NCBI RefSeq assembly: GCF_014841135.1
Contig: NZ_JACYTN010000003.1
Span: 186,001 to 250,000 of the forward strand
Direction of reading: 5' to 3'
DNA length: 64,000 nt
Source of the DNA: Paenibacillus arenosi
GTDB taxonomy: Bacteria; Bacillota; Bacilli; Paenibacillales; Paenibacillaceae
The position numbers and the translations under genes are program-made. Each line of letters starts with the position of its first letter. The first letter of the stretch is position 1. Of this stretch, positions 24,531-32,315 are shown one piece after another. The notes below the pieces were generated by a model that saw only the letters and a list, made by a program, of their open reading frames with translations, made no database searches and was not told where the DNA came from.

Positions 24531-24741
24531 TGCCATGAACAACAATTCGACAATGCCTGCTATATATGTGAGTTGGTTGCGAGATTTGCAAAAACATGGT
24601 ACTCTAAAAATTAGCAAAAAAAGGATGTATTAGGTATGGTATAACGTTTATCGTTTGCCTACTTTCTTATAGAATCGTGGCATAGGCATAATTGATTACT
24701 CAATGTGCGCAATTTGCTAAAGGGAGGTAGAGTGATCCAGT

Positions 24742-26007
24742 ATGACCGTACTGTCATTAGCTGACTTGATTCAACAATATAGGCTAAAGTCTAACCTAAC
24801 CCTTTCGGAGCTTGCCAGAAGAGCAAATATCAATAAAGGGACCATTTCAAAGATTGAGAATAGAGAAGTGAAAAGGCCAGATTTCAAGACAATAGCCTTG
24901 ATTGCATCTCTGCTGGATATCCCATTTGATGAATATGTGGAATGCTATATGGAAGTAGAGCGACGGGCTTCCGTGTTGTGGAGCCTGCTGGAAGAGGCTA
25001 TAGCAAGCTCCCAGTCGAACTCCATCATTCGCAAAATCGCAACCAAGTTTCTCGAAACGGAACAAGAAGACAGTTATGATTTGGTTGAGCAACTATTTAC
25101 AACTACCGCTTCTTTACACGACACCTCGTTAAAGCTTCTCTTGTACACGCTTATCGTAAAATACTCACGAAGTCATGGCATCATGGTTTACATCGCTAAA
25201 GGACTGTATCAACAATATTGTATTGAAAGAAATGATTTCAGTAATCTACAGGAAACCTATCAATTTGGTAAGTATATTTTGAACTATGTTGATCTTTTAT
25301 CGAAGCAAGAGCGAATAGAAGTGTACTATAAGTTGGCCGTTCATGCTTTTACGCTGCGCTTATATCAGGATTGTGTGGATTTTTGTACGGTAATCATTCA
25401 AGAGGATGATAAAGAGAGCAAATTGTATATACACGCGATTGGTATTCTACGGTTCTCTTATTTCTATTTGAACGATTATGAACGATCTGAGCAGTATATG
25501 GAAAAATATCAGGCATATGAACATACAAGGGCCGCTGATAACGATAAATTGCTAGAGGCGATGCTTCATGCTAAGAGGGGTGATGTGGAGCGGGCTATTA
25601 CGCAATTTGATCAATGTTTACAAACGTGCAGTAAGGATTTTATTGTACATGTTGTAACGGAATATATAGCGCTATATTTGAGTATGGATGATGTAGAGGA
25701 AGCCGGTCGGCTTCTATCTATGGAAGAAACCATTCTGGGTATTTCATATACGACACCGATGGAGTTTAATGAGGTAGCTAGCTTCTATAGACTCAAAGGA
25801 GATTATTTTGTAAAGACCAATCAACTAGAAGATGCAGCTAACAGCTATATGCAAAGTGCATTGACCTATGCACGAATTAATGATGTTCAAAATGAGCGAC
25901 AATGCATGCGCTTATTATTTAAGCTATTGCGGCAAGATACTCAATTCAAAGATGTTTCAACCATAATAGAAATAGAACAATTTTATGAGCGAGTGTGCTC
26001 TGTATAA
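24742..26007 (+). CDS. RRNPP-type regulator: XRE helix-turn-helix plus TPR repeats
   Basis: 421 residues. Residues 5-60 form an XRE helix-turn-helix (LADLIQQYRLKSNLTLSELA, NINKGTISKIENREVKRPDF, ALIASLLDIPFDEY). The remainder is all-helical with TPR-like units such as VYYKLAVHAFTLRLYQDCVD, FSYFYLNDYERSEQYMEKY, LHAKRGDVERAITQFDQCL and YRLKGDYFVKTNQLEDAANS. Length and layout match the RRNPP family (NprR about 420 residues, PlcR about 285), whose TPR groove binds a re-imported peptide and changes DNA binding. A small exported-peptide gene begins 18 bp after the stop, the standard arrangement for such pairs. ATG follows AGGGAGGTAG. Its targets are unknown. Confidence 0.82.
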   Translation: MTVLSLADLIQQYRLKSNLTLSELARRANINKGTISKIENREVKRPDFKTIALIASLLDIPFDEYVECYMEVERRASVLWSLLEEAIASSQSNSIIRKIATKFLETEQEDSYDLVEQLFTTTASLHDTSLKLLLYTLIVKYSRSHGIMVYIAKGLYQQYCIERNDFSNLQETYQFGKYILNYVDLLSKQERIEVYYKLAVHAFTLRLYQDCVDFCTVIIQEDDKESKLYIHAIGILRFSYFYLNDYERSEQYMEKYQAYEHTRAADNDKLLEAMLHAKRGDVERAITQFDQCLQTCSKDFIVHVVTEYIALYLSMDDVEEAGRLLSMEETILGISYTTPMEFNEVASFYRLKGDYFVKTNQLEDAANSYMQSALTYARINDVQNERQCMRLLFKLLRQDTQFKDVSTIIEIEQFYERVCSV

Positions 26008-26025
26008 CGAGTGGAGGATCATACT

Positions 26026-26157
26026 GTGAAAAAACGAAGTGCCGTTTTAGTAGTTCTAGCGTGTGTTATATTCTTTTCCTTTTCGGTTCATGTAGAGGCT
26101 GCCAATACATCAGGAGGCGGTTTCCCATGGGAAGAAGTAACGAATGCTAGTAACTAG
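26026..26157 (+). CDS. Small exported peptide, candidate signal for the RRNPP regulator
   Basis: 43 codons from GTG 26026, with GGAGG 8 bp upstream. The product has a basic start (KKRSA), a hydrophobic core (VLVVLACVIFFSFSV), and a signal peptidase I-like site at Val-Glu-Ala25, leaving a predicted 18-residue mature peptide ANTSGGGFPWEEVTNASN. Size, export signal and position directly behind an HTH-TPR gene are those of PapR, NprX and Phr pro-peptides. The FPWEE core recalls the Pro-Phe-Glu core of B. cereus PapR (ADLPFEF group). A hairpin follows at 26163. That the peptide binds the upstream regulator is inferred from context. Confidence 0.68.
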   Translation: MKKRSAVLVVLACVIFFSFSVHVEAANTSGGGFPWEEVTNASN

Positions 26158-26162
26158 TAGGT

Positions 26163-26221
26163 TATCGACAGCAGTGGCACGTTCGTTGCAGGAATAGGAA
26201 ACGGCAATCCTGCTGTCGATA
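26163..26221. terminator. Hairpin after peptide gene, between convergent operons
   Basis: TATCGACAGCAG (26163-26174) pairs perfectly with CTGCTGTCGATA (26210-26221) over a 35-nt loop. T-runs are weak on both sides, so it may stabilise or end both transcripts. Confidence 0.5.
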
Positions 26222-26228
26222 TTACTAA

Positions 26229-27239
26229 TTATCGTACTCGTCGCTGACGACGTAATAGATATAAGAAGTATGGAGCGCCGATAGCGGCTGTAATTAAGCC
26301 TGCTGGCAGTTCTACCGGTGGAAGTATTGCTCTGCCTAGGGTGTCGGCACTCATAACTAAGATTGCACCAATAAGGGCAGACACTGGTAGTAGAACGTCG
26401 TGTTTGGCTCCTACCAGCTGTCTAGCAATATGTGGTGCAATGAGCCCAACGAAGCCAATAGACCCGACTACCGCAACAGATGCGCCTGCCAGTGCAACAG
26501 CTATCGCTACCAACATTAACCGTAAGCGTTGTACATGCTCTCCTAGTCCTGCTGCCATTTCATCACCTAAACTTAGCACATCCAGCTTGCGGGCTGTCGT
26601 AAAAGCTAGTGGAATGAGCAGTAGCAGCCACGGCAATACCGTCATGACATCATCCCAGCCACGTCCCCATACACTTCCGGTTAACCAGATGAGTGCTGCA
26701 TTAACGTCTACAGGATGTTTTACCATTAAATATTGAATACCAGCATCGCACATAGCTCCAAGTGCAATACCTGTCAACGCCAGTGTAGTTGGTTTTGCTC
26801 CGCGCTTATATACAAATATAAATAACAATACAGCGACAATCGCAGCTCCTGTGAATGCGGCAATCGGCAGAGCGATAATGGGGGCCGCAGGCAATAAAAT
26901 AATCGTGATCGACGCGGCTAGTCCAGCCCCTTTCGTAATGCCTATCACATCGGGTGAAGCTAATGGGTTGCGGAGTACGCCTTGCAATATAGATCCTGAT
27001 ATCGCTAATCCAGCCCCGACAAGTAAAGATAGCACCACGCGAGGTGCACGATATTTTTCAACAATAAAGCTACCCTCTGTGTGTTGACCAAATAGGGTTA
27101 ATACTACCTGATCTAAAGGGATAAACACAGCTCCGACAGCTAAACTGATCACAGCAATGATGAGTAGGGCAGCACAAAGGGAAAAGACGACAATTGTTTT
27201 TTGATGAGCAGGTTTGTCTGATATAGTGCGTTTACTCAT
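26229..27239 (-). CDS. Iron-siderophore ABC permease (FecCD family), second subunit
   Basis: About 336 residues with nine or ten membrane helices. FecCD signatures are visible: APRVVLSLLVGAGLAISGSI, LQGVLRNPLASPDVIGITKG, LTGIALGAMCDAG, GDEMAAGLGEHV, GSIGFVGLIAPHIARQLVG and DTLGRAILPPVELPAGLITA. The last blocks contact the ATPase. It pairs with the upstream permease to form the heterodimeric channel. I chose ATG 27239 because AAGGTGG lies 8 bp before it; a GTG at 27251 is possible. The gene overlaps the preceding permease by 8 bp. No ATPase gene follows, so the system must borrow one. Confidence 0.88.
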   Translation of the reverse strand: MSKRTISDKPAHQKTIVVFSLCAALLIIAVISLAVGAVFIPLDQVVLTLFGQHTEGSFIVEKYRAPRVVLSLLVGAGLAISGSILQGVLRNPLASPDVIGITKGAGLAASITIILLPAAPIIALPIAAFTGAAIVAVLLFIFVYKRGAKPTTLALTGIALGAMCDAGIQYLMVKHPVDVNAALIWLTGSVWGRGWDDVMTVLPWLLLLIPLAFTTARKLDVLSLGDEMAAGLGEHVQRLRLMLVAIAVALAGASVAVVGSIGFVGLIAPHIARQLVGAKHDVLLPVSALIGAILVMSADTLGRAILPPVELPAGLITAAIGAPYFLYLLRRQRRVR

Positions 27240-28260
27240 GGCTCTTTCCACCTTTATAAGCTAAATACAAGAAAAATGGAGTTCCCAGCATAGCTGTTAC
27301 AATACCTATCGGTGATTCGTAAGGGTATGCGATGTATCGGGAAATGATATCGGCATAAATAAGCAGCACAGCACCGAATAGAGCAGAGCAGGGCAGTACG
27401 TAGCGATAATCGGAACCGACCATCAAGCGAACAATATGTGGGACAAGCAGTCCAACGAAGCCAATAGGTCCTGCAACCGCTACTGAGCAGCCTGCCAATA
27501 TGATGACGAGCAATCCTCCGAAGCCCCGAATGAAACCGACTCGAGCTCCCAGGCTGCGCGCCATATCATCGCCCATGCTTAACATCGTAAGGGAGCGGGA
27601 TAGAAGAAAAGCGCCCACCAGTCCAATTATAGACCATGGCAGCAGTATTTTAAGATGATTCCAGTTCCGATTCTCGATGGCGCCGACAAGCCAATAAAGG
27701 ACGCTGTCAGTCGTATTTTCATTGAACATAATAAGTCCCTGTGTAAGGGAGGATAAGAAAAAATGCACCGTCATTCCTGCAATAGCTAAATAGGCAGGTC
27801 TGGCATTGCCGCCATCACTAATGTAGTAGACAATCAGCCCGCCAAGCGCTGCCCCTAAAAATGCAGAATATACAAGCTGCTGCTGAGTAAGTTGAGGGAG
27901 CAATACAGTTGATGAAACGACGATAAGTGACGCGCCTGCATTTACACCAAATACTTGCGGGTTGGCAAGAGGGTTACGCGTGATGGCTTGCATAATTGCA
28001 CCTGCTACAGCAAGATTGGCGCCGATAAATACGGCTACAAGTACTCTTGGCAGGCGGATTTGCTGAACAATAAGGCTATCTTTAGAATGGTCTATAAAAA
28101 AAAGAGCCTGAATAACGGTGGATACGGAAATATCGGAAGTGCCGAGTGATACGTTTAGGAGTAAGCCCACACCAAACAAAATAACACCGAGCAGCAGTGT
28201 CATTAGAAATGCTAGCTTTCTTGAACGTTGATGCAGTGCTCCAAGCTGCTGATCTACCAT
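27232..28260 (-). CDS. Iron-siderophore ABC permease (FecCD family), first subunit
   Basis: About 342 residues, multi-pass. Motifs are IRLPRVLVAVFIGANLAVAG, MQAITRNPLANPQVFGVNAG, LAIAGMTVHFFLSS, GDDMARSLGARVGF, GPIGFVGLLVPHIVRLMVGS and DIISRYIAYPYESPIGIVTA. The layout equals FhuB/FeuB/YfiZ-type permeases that move ferric hydroxamates or catecholates. Substrate is undefined. The frame runs upstream to 28293; MVDQQ at 28260 is preferred since the residues before it are not family-like, though AAGGAG is 13 bp away. A terminator lies between the binding protein gene and this gene. Confidence 0.87.
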   Translation of the reverse strand: MVDQQLGALHQRSRKLAFLMTLLLGVILFGVGLLLNVSLGTSDISVSTVIQALFFIDHSKDSLIVQQIRLPRVLVAVFIGANLAVAGAIMQAITRNPLANPQVFGVNAGASLIVVSSTVLLPQLTQQQLVYSAFLGAALGGLIVYYISDGGNARPAYLAIAGMTVHFFLSSLTQGLIMFNENTTDSVLYWLVGAIENRNWNHLKILLPWSIIGLVGAFLLSRSLTMLSMGDDMARSLGARVGFIRGFGGLLVIILAGCSVAVAGPIGFVGLLVPHIVRLMVGSDYRYVLPCSALFGAVLLIYADIISRYIAYPYESPIGIVTAMLGTPFFLYLAYKGGKSHE

Positions 28261-28346
28261 ATAGTCATCCTGTCTCCTTCTGTAAAATGTCATTTGTCTC
28301 GTCCCGTATTGTGCTTTCTTGTTACCTCTATATACTTAGGACAAAA

Positions 28347-28375
28347 AGACAGGTGCTCAGATAGAACACCTGCCT
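28347..28375 (-). terminator. Intercistronic terminator in the siderophore operon
   Basis: Minus-strand AGGCAGGTG...CACCTGTCT followed by TTTTTGTCC, between binding-protein and permease genes. It should lower permease mRNA relative to the binding protein. Confidence 0.8.
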
Positions 28376-28387
28376 TTAATTGAACTG

Positions 28388-29368
28388 TTATTGTGCTGCC
28401 GGCTTGCTGCTATATAGGTGGTGAATGGCTTCTTCAACCATAATTTCACCTGCTACAAGGCCGCGCCAACGTGTCCACAAATTGCGGTCCACTTCGATTA
28501 CTTGCTTTTTCTGCACTGCATTCAGTTGCTGCCAAAGTGGGTTGGTAGACCATTCATCAATAATCGTCTGCTCCCCATCGGTTTTCATGATGAACAGTAC
28601 ATCTGGATTTATATTCAGCAATTGTTCTAATGTCAATTCTGCATATGCTTCATTTGGATCTTGAATCGCATTCGTCAAGCCGACTTTCTCCAGAAGGGCT
28701 CCGCCGTAGGAAGAAGAAGTGTGTGCATTAAAACCTTCCTTGCGGACCGCTGCGGACATCACACTCTGTTTCGCATCTGACGCAGGGATCTTCGTTTTTA
28801 AATCAGCGATAATCTGTTCGTGCTTCGCCAATCGTTGTTTGCCTTCTTCTTGTTTGTTCATTGCATCAGCAATCGTTTGGAACGAAGCAACGTTTTCTTC
28901 GTAACTTGCTTCTAAACTTTTAAGTACAAGTGTAGGAGCTATTTCTTGTAGATCCTTATAAATGGCTTTATGTCGTTTCCAGTCCGCAATGATTAAGTCT
29001 GGTTGTAACGAACTAATTGTTTCTAAGCTAGGTTGCTTGCGTGTACCAACCGATGTATAACCAGTAACTTGGTCAGCTAGCGGTTTAATAATACGGTCTA
29101 TCTTGCCGTCATCAGCAATACCTACGGGCTTAACGCCAAGTGAGGCTAGCGCATCGACGAAGGAAAATTCAAGTACAACTACACGTTGTGGAGTTTCTTT
29201 TATTTCGGCTGTACCAAGCTCATGCTTAATGGTACGAACCTTAGGAGCGGCTTCATTTCCGCTAGTGTTATTAGTTTCTTGCTGCCCATTGCTTGCAGAT
29301 GGTGATGTGCATCCAACGAAAAGCAGCACGATAGCCAGAAGGGCGATTAGAGATTGGACCTTTTTCAA
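28388..29368 (-). CDS. Siderophore-binding lipoprotein (FecB/YfiY-type)
   Basis: About 326 residues. N-terminal KKVQSLIALLAIVLLFVGC is a lipoprotein signal with Cys at the lipobox. The mature part is a Fec/TroA-like binding fold: LGTAEIKETPQRVVVLEFSF, LASLGVKPVGIADD, GTRKQPSLETISSLQPDLII, EQLLNINPDVLFI and NPLWQQLNAVQKKQVIEVD. Such proteins deliver ferric siderophores to FecCD permeases. Start is TTG at 29368 with AGGAGG 8 bp upstream; the longer frame to 29425 adds a non-signal stretch. A Fur box and a near-consensus promoter lie upstream, so iron starvation should induce it. Confidence 0.88.
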   Translation of the reverse strand: MKKVQSLIALLAIVLLFVGCTSPSASNGQQETNNTSGNEAAPKVRTIKHELGTAEIKETPQRVVVLEFSFVDALASLGVKPVGIADDGKIDRIIKPLADQVTGYTSVGTRKQPSLETISSLQPDLIIADWKRHKAIYKDLQEIAPTLVLKSLEASYEENVASFQTIADAMNKQEEGKQRLAKHEQIIADLKTKIPASDAKQSVMSAAVRKEGFNAHTSSSYGGALLEKVGLTNAIQDPNEAYAELTLEQLLNINPDVLFIMKTDGEQTIIDEWSTNPLWQQLNAVQKKQVIEVDRNLWTRWRGLVAGEIMVEEAIHHLYSSKPAAQ

Positions 29369-29463
29369 AATGATTACCTCCTGATGATATGCACGTGATG
29401 TAGGATGAAGGTTGAAATGATCCATGTAAGGAACCCTTTGCCTAGTGTGCTATGTGTGTTAAT

Positions 29464-29478
29464 TGAGAACAATTATCA
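29464..29478. promoter_or_regulatory. Fur box of the siderophore operon
   Basis: TGAGAACAATTATCA matches the 7-1-7 Fur consensus TGATAATNATTATCA at 12 of 14 arm positions. It sits just downstream of the -10 hexamer on the minus strand, a blocking position. Confidence 0.75.
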
Positions 29479-29485
29479 CTGTCAT

Positions 29486-29514
29486 ATCATAATTAGGATT
29501 ATTTCCATTGTCAA
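29486..29514 (-). promoter_or_regulatory. Sigma-A promoter of the siderophore operon
   Basis: Minus-strand TTGACA (29514-29509), 17-bp spacer, TATGAT (29491-29486). Followed by the Fur box. Confidence 0.85.
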
Positions 29515-29632
29515 CATTTTTCTGCAAATCTAACATTAGTTGTATAAAAAAATATAAGAAGTTCAGCGAGTGCTAGGGAGTGACGGCTTATTTGAATGAA
29601 ATGTGTCCGTATTCGCACAAGACAATTTACAA

Positions 29633-29650
29633 AAGTGAATATTTTCACAA
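29633..29650. promoter_or_regulatory. Rex-like operator 1 upstream of cydA
   Basis: AAGTGAATATTTTCACAA against the Rex consensus TTGTGAAATATTTCACAA form TTGTGA-N6-TCACAA; only the first two bases differ. Confidence 0.72.
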
Positions 29651-29727
29651 AAATTAAGACCTTTTATTGTAGCGAAAATGTGACAGGTGAGCAATGTTTA
29701 CATTTTGATCAAACTATTGGGTTGTTT

Positions 29728-29745
29728 TCGTGATAAATATCACAT
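29728..29745. promoter_or_regulatory. Rex-like operator 2 upstream of cydA
   Basis: TCGTGATAAATATCACAT, containing the perfect palindrome GTGATA-AA-TATCAC. It could also be read as an FNR-type site, but Rex is favoured by the triple arrangement. Confidence 0.68.
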
Positions 29746-29769
29746 TGACGGTATTATTTTTCTGACAAA

Positions 29770-29787
29770 ATGTGAAATAAGTCACGT
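29770..29787. promoter_or_regulatory. Rex-like operator 3 upstream of cydA
   Basis: ATGTGAAATAAGTCACGT, keeping GTGA-N6-TCAC. It is the site nearest the gene. B. subtilis cydABCD is likewise controlled by several Rex sites. Confidence 0.6.
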
Positions 29788-29911
29788 TCCTCTCTTGTAA
29801 GAGGTAGATAGCAAGATAAACATTCAACTATGCACGTTAGTGGGGTAAGCAGCAAGTAAGAAAGTTTAAGTTGAAATGGATATTTCCAATAGAAAGGTGG
29901 AGTCAATAGCC

Positions 29912-31312
29912 ATGGATGTGGTTATGTTATCGCGAATCCAGTTTGCATCGACAACGATTTTTCACTTCTTCTTCGTTCCGGTGTCAATTGGTCTAGCACT
30001 GCTAGTTGCGATTATGGAGACGATGTATGTCGTCAAGGGAGACGAGAAGTACAAGCGGATGACGAAGTTCTGGGGCAAGCTGTTCCTCATCAACTTTGCG
30101 GTCGGCGTTGTTACCGGTATTATTCAAGAATTCCAATTTGGGATGAACTGGTCGGATTATTCACGATTTGTCGGTGATGTGTTCGGTCCTGCGTTAGCGG
30201 TAGAAGCGCTGCTGGCATTTTTCTTAGAATCTACATTTATCGGTCTTTGGATATTTGGTTGGGATCGTCTATCGAAGAAGGTTCACTTGGCATGTATATG
30301 GATTGTATCGATAGGTACGATGCTATCGGCCTTCTGGATTCTCGTAGCGAACTCGTTTATGCAGCAGCCAGTAGGGTTTGAGGTTGTTAATGGACGAGCG
30401 GAAATGAATGATTTTGGAGCATTACTCTCGAACGGTCAGTTGTGGGTGGAGTATCCGCATACGATCTTTGCTGCAATTGCAACAGGTGCATTTTTAATTG
30501 CGGGTATTAGTGCTTATAAAATATTGAAGAAACAAGACGCGGAGTTTTTCAAAACTTCGTTTAACATTGCGATTGTTGCGGCTCTTATCTCCTCGATTCT
30601 AATCGCGGTATATGGGCATCAGCAAGCACAGTATTTGATGCATACACAGCCAATGAAGATGGCTGCGAGTGAAGCATTGTGGGATCGAAGTGAAGATCCT
30701 GCACCGTGGACGTTGTTTGCTACCATTGATCCAGAGAAGAAAGAGAATGGGACAGAAATTAAAATTCCTTATTTGCTCAGCTACTTAACGTACAGCAAGT
30801 TCTCTGGTGATGTAAAAGGAATGAATGAGCTGCAAGCGGAGTACGAGCAAAAGTATGGTCCAGGTGATTATATTCCGCCTGTACGCACGACCTTCTGGAG
30901 CTTCCGCATCATGGTATTGGCAGGCTGTATTATGATCGCACTTGCGATGTACGGTGTATACTTGTCTGCTCGCAATAAGTTATCTCATAAGAACAAGTGG
31001 TTTAATCGCTTTATGGTCGCTGCTATCTCGATGCCGTTCATTGGAAATACAGCGGGCTGGATTATGACAGAGATCGGTCGACAGCCGTGGACCGTATTTG
31101 GCTATATGACAACGGAGGACAGTGTATCCCCTAATGTTACAGCGAATGAAGTGTTGTTCTCACTCATCGCGTTTACCGCTATCTATGGTGTTCTTGCTTA
31201 TATCCTTGTTCGTCTGTTCTTGAAAGTGATTAAAAAAGGACCGACGATTATTGATAAGGTCGAAGTAAAAACAAATGACCCGTTCGATAGGGAGGTGCAC
31301 CATGGCGTATAG
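29912..31312 (+). CDS. cydA: Cytochrome bd ubiquinol oxidase subunit I
   Basis: About 466 residues, the short-Q-loop form found in Firmicutes. MLSRIQFASTTIFHFFFVPV holds His18, the heme d/b595 ligand; FGPALAVEALLAFFLESTFI has conserved Glu residues of the proton path; GHQQAQYLMHTQPMKMAASE is the quinol-binding segment; EIGRQPWTVFGYMTT is the GRQPW signature. CydA oxidises menaquinol and reduces O2 with high affinity. ATG 29912 has AAAGGTGG 11 bp upstream; an upstream in-frame start at 29876 is unlikely because it adds residues absent from relatives. First gene of cydABCD, behind three Rex-like sites. Confidence 0.95.
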   Translation: MDVVMLSRIQFASTTIFHFFFVPVSIGLALLVAIMETMYVVKGDEKYKRMTKFWGKLFLINFAVGVVTGIIQEFQFGMNWSDYSRFVGDVFGPALAVEALLAFFLESTFIGLWIFGWDRLSKKVHLACIWIVSIGTMLSAFWILVANSFMQQPVGFEVVNGRAEMNDFGALLSNGQLWVEYPHTIFAAIATGAFLIAGISAYKILKKQDAEFFKTSFNIAIVAALISSILIAVYGHQQAQYLMHTQPMKMAASEALWDRSEDPAPWTLFATIDPEKKENGTEIKIPYLLSYLTYSKFSGDVKGMNELQAEYEQKYGPGDYIPPVRTTFWSFRIMVLAGCIMIALAMYGVYLSARNKLSHKNKWFNRFMVAAISMPFIGNTAGWIMTEIGRQPWTVFGYMTTEDSVSPNVTANEVLFSLIAFTAIYGVLAYILVRLFLKVIKKGPTIIDKVEVKTNDPFDREVHHGV

Positions 31313-32315
31313 TGAACTGTGGTTTGTTCTAGTCGGGGTGTTATTTGTCGGGTTCTTCTTCTTGGAAGGGTTTGATTTCGGGGTAGGAATGGCGACAAAG
31401 TTTCTAGCTCGATCCGATATGGAGCGTCGCGTACTTATTAATTCAATCGGCCCCTTCTGGGACGCAAATGAAGTATGGTTGTTGACAGCGGGTGGAGCCA
31501 TGTTCGCGGCATTCCCACACTGGTATGCAACGATGTTCAGTGGCTTCTATATCCCGTTTGTATTCTTGTTATTGGCCTTGATTGGTCGCGGTGTAGCCTT
31601 TGAGTTTAGAGGTAAGGGCGATACAGAGCGTTGGAAGAAGAACTGGGATATCGTTATCCTCCTAGGGAGCCTGTTGCCACCATTCTTGTTCGGTGTTGTA
31701 TTTGCAAGCTTCCTACAAGGCTTGCCAATCGATCAGAACATGGAAATGAACGCAACCATCTTCCAAGTGGTGAATGTATATACGGTAGTAGGTGGCCTTG
31801 TTGTTACGCTGCTATGCTATGTACACGGCTTGATGTTTACAACGCTTCGCACGGTAGGTAGTTTGCAAGAACGAGCGCGTGCCCAGGGTAAAATGTTACT
31901 AGTTCCACTTGCTGTGTTGTTAGTTGTATTCGGTGGTATGACATATACGATGACGACAGCATTTGAATCACGCGGTGCGGTTATGGTTGTTATCGCTGTT
32001 CTAGGCGTTGTTGCTTATATTATGGCTGGTTATTTTATGAGTAAGAAGCGCGATGGTTGGGCATTTGGTATGACAGGTGCGGTTATTGCGTTAGCGGTTG
32101 CTTCTGTGTTTGTTTCGATGTTCCCGAACGTTCTAATTAGTTCTATTGATAGTGCCTATAACATGACGGTTTATGCTGCTGCCTCGGGTGACTATTCACT
32201 TCGCATTATGACGATTGTAGCGGTTACGCTGCTGCCATTCATTTTGGCGTATCAAGCATGGAGTTATTTCGTCTTCCACAAACGTGTTACTGAGAAGGAG
32301 CATCTAGAATACTAA
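31302..32315 (+). CDS. cydB: Cytochrome bd ubiquinol oxidase subunit II
   Basis: 337 residues with eight or nine membrane helices. The N-terminus MAYSELWFVLVGVLFVGFF followed by LEGFDFGVGM is the CydB signature, and NSIGPFWDANEVWLLTAGGA, the conserved WDANEVWL block, follows, then FRGKGD and VYTVVGGLV. It forms the heterodimeric oxidase with CydA. The ATG lies 10 bp inside the cydA reading frame with GGGAGGTG before it, so expression is coupled. Ends TAATG with cydD. Confidence 0.95.
   Translation: MAYSELWFVLVGVLFVGFFFLEGFDFGVGMATKFLARSDMERRVLINSIGPFWDANEVWLLTAGGAMFAAFPHWYATMFSGFYIPFVFLLLALIGRGVAFEFRGKGDTERWKKNWDIVILLGSLLPPFLFGVVFASFLQGLPIDQNMEMNATIFQVVNVYTVVGGLVVTLLCYVHGLMFTTLRTVGSLQERARAQGKMLLVPLAVLLVVFGGMTYTMTTAFESRGAVMVVIAVLGVVAYIMAGYFMSKKRDGWAFGMTGAVIALAVASVFVSMFPNVLISSIDSAYNMTVYAAASGDYSLRIMTIVAVTLLPFILAYQAWSYFVFHKRVTEKEHLEY

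Noticed and set aside
24531-24741. PlcR-box or other peptide-regulator operator upstream of the HTH-TPR gene
   Set aside because: No convincing TATG-N8-CATA or other palindrome found by eye.
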